A stretch of DNA of 64,000 bases from assembly GCA_021818955.1 (NCBI GenBank), contig JAKASR010000001.1, positions 1 to 64,000 of the forward strand, written 5' to 3'. Shown in pieces: positions 61,080 through 64,000 of the stretch. Source of the DNA: Acidobacteriota bacterium (GTDB lineage: Bacteria; Acidobacteriota; Terriglobia; Terriglobales; SCQP01). Position 1 is the stretch's first letter. Each line of letters begins with the position of its first letter. Made by a program: the position numbers and the translations under genes. The notes below the pieces were generated by a model, which saw only the letters and a program-made list of their open reading frames with translations, was not told the DNA's origin and did no database searches.

Positions 61080-62492
61080 TTATTCATTCAGCCGCACTGG
61101 AATGCCAGCGCGCCGCAACTCGCGTTTGAGCTCGGCGACGCTGGTTTCACCGAAATGAAAGATGGAAGCGGCCAGGGCGGCATCGGCGCCGCCGGCGCGG
61201 AAGACCTCGACAAAATCCGCCGCCGAGCCGCCGCCGCCGGAAGCGATGACCGGAATCGGCACCGCCTCCGAAACGGCGCGCGTGAGTTCGCAATCGAAGC
61301 CGCCGCGGGTGCCATCGCGGTCGAGGCTGGTGAGCAGGATTTCGCCCGCGCCGCGCTCGGCGGCCTCGCGCGCCCAAGCCACCGCGTCGCGGCCGCTGGC
61401 GCGCCGGCCGCCGTGCGAGAGCGCTTCCCAACCCCCGCCCGCCGCCGCCGGCCGGCGGCGGGCGTCGATGGCCGCCAGCACGGCTTGCGAGCCGAAGGCG
61501 GCGGCCAATTCGCTCAGCAGCGCCGGCGATTCCAGCGCCGCGGTGTTGACGCTGACCTTGTCGGCGCCGGCGCCCAGAATTTCATCCGCATCGGCGCGGG
61601 AGCGCACGCCGCCGCCGACGGCGAAGGGAATAAACAGCCGGCGCGCCACCTGGCGGACGGTTTCAAGCAAAATGGGCCGGGCCTCGTGCGAGGCGGTAAT
61701 GTCGAGCAGCACCAGTTCATCCGCCCCGGCGCGGTTGTAAGCGCCGGCCAGCTCGGCCGGGTCGCCGCTGTCGCGCAGTTCCAGGAAGCGCACGCCTTTC
61801 ACCACCCGGCCGCGATGCACGTCCAGGCAGGGGATGATGCGGCGCGCGGGCGCGGTCATGGGGGTCGCCGGCGGCCGCACCGCGACCGGCGCGCCGCGCG
61901 GCAGGGTGAGGAAATTCACCAGCACCGCCAAGCCCGCCTCGCCCGATTTTTCCGGATGAAATTGCGTGGCCAGCACGTTTTCGCTTTCCGCCACCGCGGT
62001 GAAAGCTTCCGGATAATAGGCGGCGTAGCTGGTGGCAGCGTCCACGGGAAGGTAATAAGAATGGGTGAAGTAAAAACTGGGCGCCGAGCCCAAGCCGGCG
62101 AGCAGGCGGGAAGGGCGGCGTCCGTACACTTGAGTCCAGCCCACATGCGGCACCTTTTGCCCGAGCGGAAAACGCCGCACCCGCCCGCGCCACCAGCCCA
62201 GCCCGCGCGCTTCCGGAGCTTCTTCGCTGCCTTCATACAGCGCCTGCAAGCCGACGCAAATGCCGAGAAAAAACCGGCCCGAAGCCAGAAAATCGAGCAG
62301 CGGCCGGCGCAACCGGCGGCGGTCGAGTTCGTCCATCAGCGCGCCGAAGTGGCCCACGCCGGGCAGGATGACTTTCTCGGCGGCGGCGATTTTTTCGGCA
62401 TCGGCGGTCAAGACGTGTTCCGCGCCCAGCCGCGCCAGCGCCTTGCTGACGGAAGCGGCATTGCCGGCGCCGTAATCGATCAAAGCAATCAT
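61080..62492 (-). CDS. Fused HisH-HisF imidazole glycerol phosphate synthase
   Basis: One uninterrupted 470-residue frame. Residues 1-200 are the glutamine amidotransferase HisH: Cys79 in [13 protein letters not shown], with His179 and Glu181 in TQFHPEKSG. After a short Pro/Ala linker (about 198-211), Met212 begins the cyclase His[18 protein letters not shown] (Asp224), [39 protein letters not shown] and PVIASGGGG. Together they convert PRFAR and glutamine to IGP and AICAR. Separate genes are usual in bacteria; the fusion resembles fungal HIS7. Met212 has only a weak possible ribosome site. It begins one base after the hisB stop. No hisA is present between the two parts. Confidence 0.92.
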   Translation of the reverse strand: MIALIDYGAGNAASVSKALARLGAEHVLTADAEKIAAAEKVILPGVGHFGALMDELDRRRLRRPLLDFLASGRFFLGICVGLQALYEGSEEAPEARGLGWWRGRVRRFPLGQKVPHVGWTQVYGRRPSRLLAGLGSAPSFYFTHSYYLPVDAATSYAAYYPEAFTAVAESENVLATQFHPEKSGEAGLAVLVNFLTLPRGAPVAVRPPATPMTAPARRIIPCLDVHRGRVVKGVRFLELRDSGDPAELAGAYNRAGADELVLLDITASHEARPILLETVRQVARRLFIPFAVGGGVRSRADADEILGAGADKVSVNTAALESPALLSELAAAFGSQAVLAAIDARRRPAAAGGGWEALSHGGRRASGRDAVAWAREAAERGAGEILLTSLDRDGTRGGFDCELTRAVSEAVPIPVIASGGGGSAADFVEVFRAGGADAALAASIFHFGETSVAELKRELRRAGIPVRLNE

Positions 62493-62493
62493 G

Positions 62494-63120
62494 CTAGAGC
62501 AAGCCTTTGGTGGAAGGCAGCCGCCCGCGCAGGCGGGCATCGCGCTCGCAGGCGGAGCGCAGCGCCCGCGCGAAGGCCTTGAAGGCGGCTTCCACCTTAT
62601 GGTGGCTATTGCGGCCGGCGACGGTGCGCACATGCAGGTTGGCGCGCGCGGCCATGGCGAAGGCTTCGAAAAAATCCTCCAGCAATTCGGCATCGAGATC
62701 GCCCACGCGGCGCACGCGCAGCGGAAGGCGCAGCACCGCCTTGGGCCGTCCGCTGAAATCCACCGCCGCCAGCGCCAGGGCTTCATCCATGGGCATCAGG
62801 AAATAACCGGCGCGGCGGATGCCGCGCTTATCGCCCAGCGCCCGCGCAAATGCTGCGCCCAGGGCCAGGCCAGTATCTTCCACGGTGTGATGCTGGTCCA
62901 CGTCCAGATCGCCCTGAGCGCGCAGTTCGAGATCGAAGCCGCCATGCATGGCGACCAGCTCCAGCATGTGATCGAGAAAGCGCACGCCAGTGGAGACCTG
63001 GGCGCGGCCGCGGCCTTCGAGCGCCAGCGACAACTCGATACGGGTCTCGCGGGTGGAGCGGCGGATATGCGCGCGGCGCGCGGCGCGGGCGGCGGGTTTT
63101 TTCCCGGGCATGGGGTTCAT
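62494..63120 (-). CDS. hisB: Imidazoleglycerol-phosphate dehydratase
   Basis: A 208-residue monofunctional HisB. The manganese-binding His/Glu motifs are [68 protein letters not shown] and [16 protein letters not shown]. An Arg/Ala-rich N-terminal tail (about 1-20) is unusual. It overlaps the upstream HAD gene by four bases (ATGA) and is followed after one base by the HisH-HisF gene, so the three genes are one operon. Confidence 0.95.
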   Translation of the reverse strand: MNPMPGKKPAARAARRAHIRRSTRETRIELSLALEGRGRAQVSTGVRFLDHMLELVAMHGGFDLELRAQGDLDVDQHHTVEDTGLALGAAFARALGDKRGIRRAGYFLMPMDEALALAAVDFSGRPKAVLRLPLRVRRVGDLDAELLEDFFEAFAMAARANLHVRTVAGRNSHHKVEAAFKAFARALRSACERDARLRGRLPSTKGLL

Positions 63121-63827
63121 CGCTCCTTTTCCGCCAGCAGGCGCTCGGCCAGGGCATTGATGGCGGGAAAAATCCGGCGGCAGCCGCTGCCGCGAAATAA
63201 CCGGCGCAACGCCGCGGGGGTATGATGCGTGTCCGGCAGAATACCGTAAAAGGGAACGCCGGCGGAGGCGGCGCAGCGGGCATCATCTACGGTGTCGCCG
63301 ATATAGGCAGCAATCGGCGCCGGCGCGCAGTCGCGAAGCAGGCGCCGCAAGCCTTCCGGATGCGGCTTCACCCGCCGCACGTCTTCATGCCCGATCAGCC
63401 GGGGAAAGGCCGATAATTTGCGGAAACGGCGCAATACATACTCGGCCTGCGCGCGCGGGCGCCCAGTAAAGATGGCCAGGCGATAGCGGCGGCGCAGGCG
63501 GGCCAGCAGCTTGCGGTCGAGCAGCCAGCGCTCGGCGCGGATCAACCCGCGGGCGCGGCGCGGAAAACCGGCGCCGAGATAATAACCATCGAAGGCGGGC
63601 ACCAAGGCGCGCAAGGGCACGCTCAGGCCGCGGCGCCGCAGCAGCTCGCGGGTGACGTGCCAATCGTTGTTATAACCGCCCAGATTTTTAAGGGCTTGAA
63701 CTTCCTTATCCGTGACCTGGCCGCCGCCGAAATGGCGCACGGTTTCCAGGATGGCCCGGCGGTACGAGCCGTTGACGTCCACCAGCACGCCATCCAGGTC
63801 GAACACGAGCCAGGGCCGCGGCGCCAT
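63117..63827 (-). CDS. HAD-family phosphatase, candidate histidinol-phosphatase
   Basis: A 236-residue haloacid-dehalogenase-type hydrolase. Motif I is [14 protein letters not shown], motif II IFTGRP, motif III Lys in RVKPHPEGL, and motif [14 protein letters not shown]. It resembles the HAD subfamily IA group found in histidine clusters of some bacteria. It overlaps hisB by ATGA. Monofunctional HisB lacks the phosphatase domain, so this gene could supply that step. The frame continues at least to the window edge as a very Arg/Ala/Ser-rich extension (63828-63998), so the true start may be a GTG near 63998 or lie outside. Confidence 0.82.
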   Translation of the reverse strand: MAPRPWLVFDLDGVLVDVNGSYRRAILETVRHFGGGQVTDKEVQALKNLGGYNNDWHVTRELLRRRGLSVPLRALVPAFDGYYLGAGFPRRARGLIRAERWLLDRKLLARLRRRYRLAIFTGRPRAQAEYVLRRFRKLSAFPRLIGHEDVRRVKPHPEGLRRLLRDCAPAPIAAYIGDTVDDARCAASAGVPFYGILPDTHHTPAALRRLFRGSGCRRIFPAINALAERLLAEKER

Positions 63828-64000
63828 GGCGCCCGAAGACAAAGCCGCACTAGCGCCGGAACGCAAAGCCGCATTCGCGCCACTATTTGAAGTTGCGCGC
63901 CGGAGGCGGGTCGAAGCGGCGCGGCGCACTGGACGCCGAAGGCGAGACCTGGAAGAGCCGGGTTTACGCGCGGAAGCTTTGGCGTTAGGCGTGGACACGG

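Noticed and set aside
61155-62582. 475-codon plus-strand frame opposite the histidine genes
   Set aside because: It is antisense to HisH-HisF and hisB and composed of Ala/Gly/Arg-rich low-information sequence.
1-64000. CRISPR arrays, tRNA or rRNA genes, insertion sequences and prophage
   Set aside because: No regularly spaced repeats, no cloverleaf with the T-loop consensus, and no transposase or phage gene was found on either strand by reading.

Overview
The window looks like a high-GC chromosome segment of an Acidobacteriota bacterium, probably class Terriglobia (Acidobacteriia). The diagnostic genes are an ABC-type duplicated permease paired with a PadR repressor (the acidobacterial ADOP arrangement, 7982-11034), an acidobacterial-type VWFA protein (42445-43437), a photosynthetic-reaction-centre-like dihaem cytochrome c (25411-26619), and a large set of secreted, Tat-exported glycoside hydrolases. 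The phylum is inferred from gene content; no rRNA, tRNA, CRISPR array, insertion sequence or prophage was seen.

Layout. 1-7,900: a redox/nitrosative-stress block. Two di-iron hemerythrin-type repair proteins (one RIC/ScdA-like, one shorter paralogue) and a VIT-family Fe/Mn transporter sit beside a PAS histidine kinase and a sigma-54 activator. These are divergent from a secreted cupredoxin and an outer-membrane barrel cytochrome. Two good -24/-12 elements lie in the divergent gap. 7,982-15,303: ADOP/PadR, small hydrolase, PEBP, phosphoribosyltransferase, DoxX and xylose isomerase. 15,488-20,490: a BlaI/M56 sensor pair with a visible operator-promoter, YggX, and an ECF sigma/anti-sigma/DUF4252 operon with an ECF-type promoter. 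20,707-25,257: ABC-2 exporter, FucP-type sugar symporter and aldo/keto reductase. 25,411-31,025: dihaem cytochrome, GH2 exo-glucosaminidase-like enzyme and a repeat-containing secreted protein. 31,092-42,435: housekeeping (folP, DUF1015, ilvD, smpB, RluD-type synthase) interspersed with GH20 and a BNR/sortilin-like protein. 42,445-53,292: VWFA, thioredoxin, MFS, alpha/beta hydrolase, DedA, PHP phosphatase, GH31 and a GT39-like glycosyltransferase. 53,401-60,620: TIM-barrel isomerase, ThuA, two orphan histidine kinases and TauE. 61,080-63,827: a histidine operon in which HisH and HisF are one continuous reading frame.

How the genes work together. GH20, the GH2 enzyme, GH31, xylose isomerase, FucP and the aldo/keto reductase suggest a heterotroph that degrades amino-sugar polymers and plant or microbial polysaccharides. 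The most unusual signal is a three-copy intergenic element (about 26738-26902, 54434-54628, 60627-60877). It precedes three unrelated genes in the same relative orientation, carries compensating stem changes, and ends in a terminator-like hairpin just before each start codon. It could be a shared regulatory RNA leader or a dispersed structured repeat.
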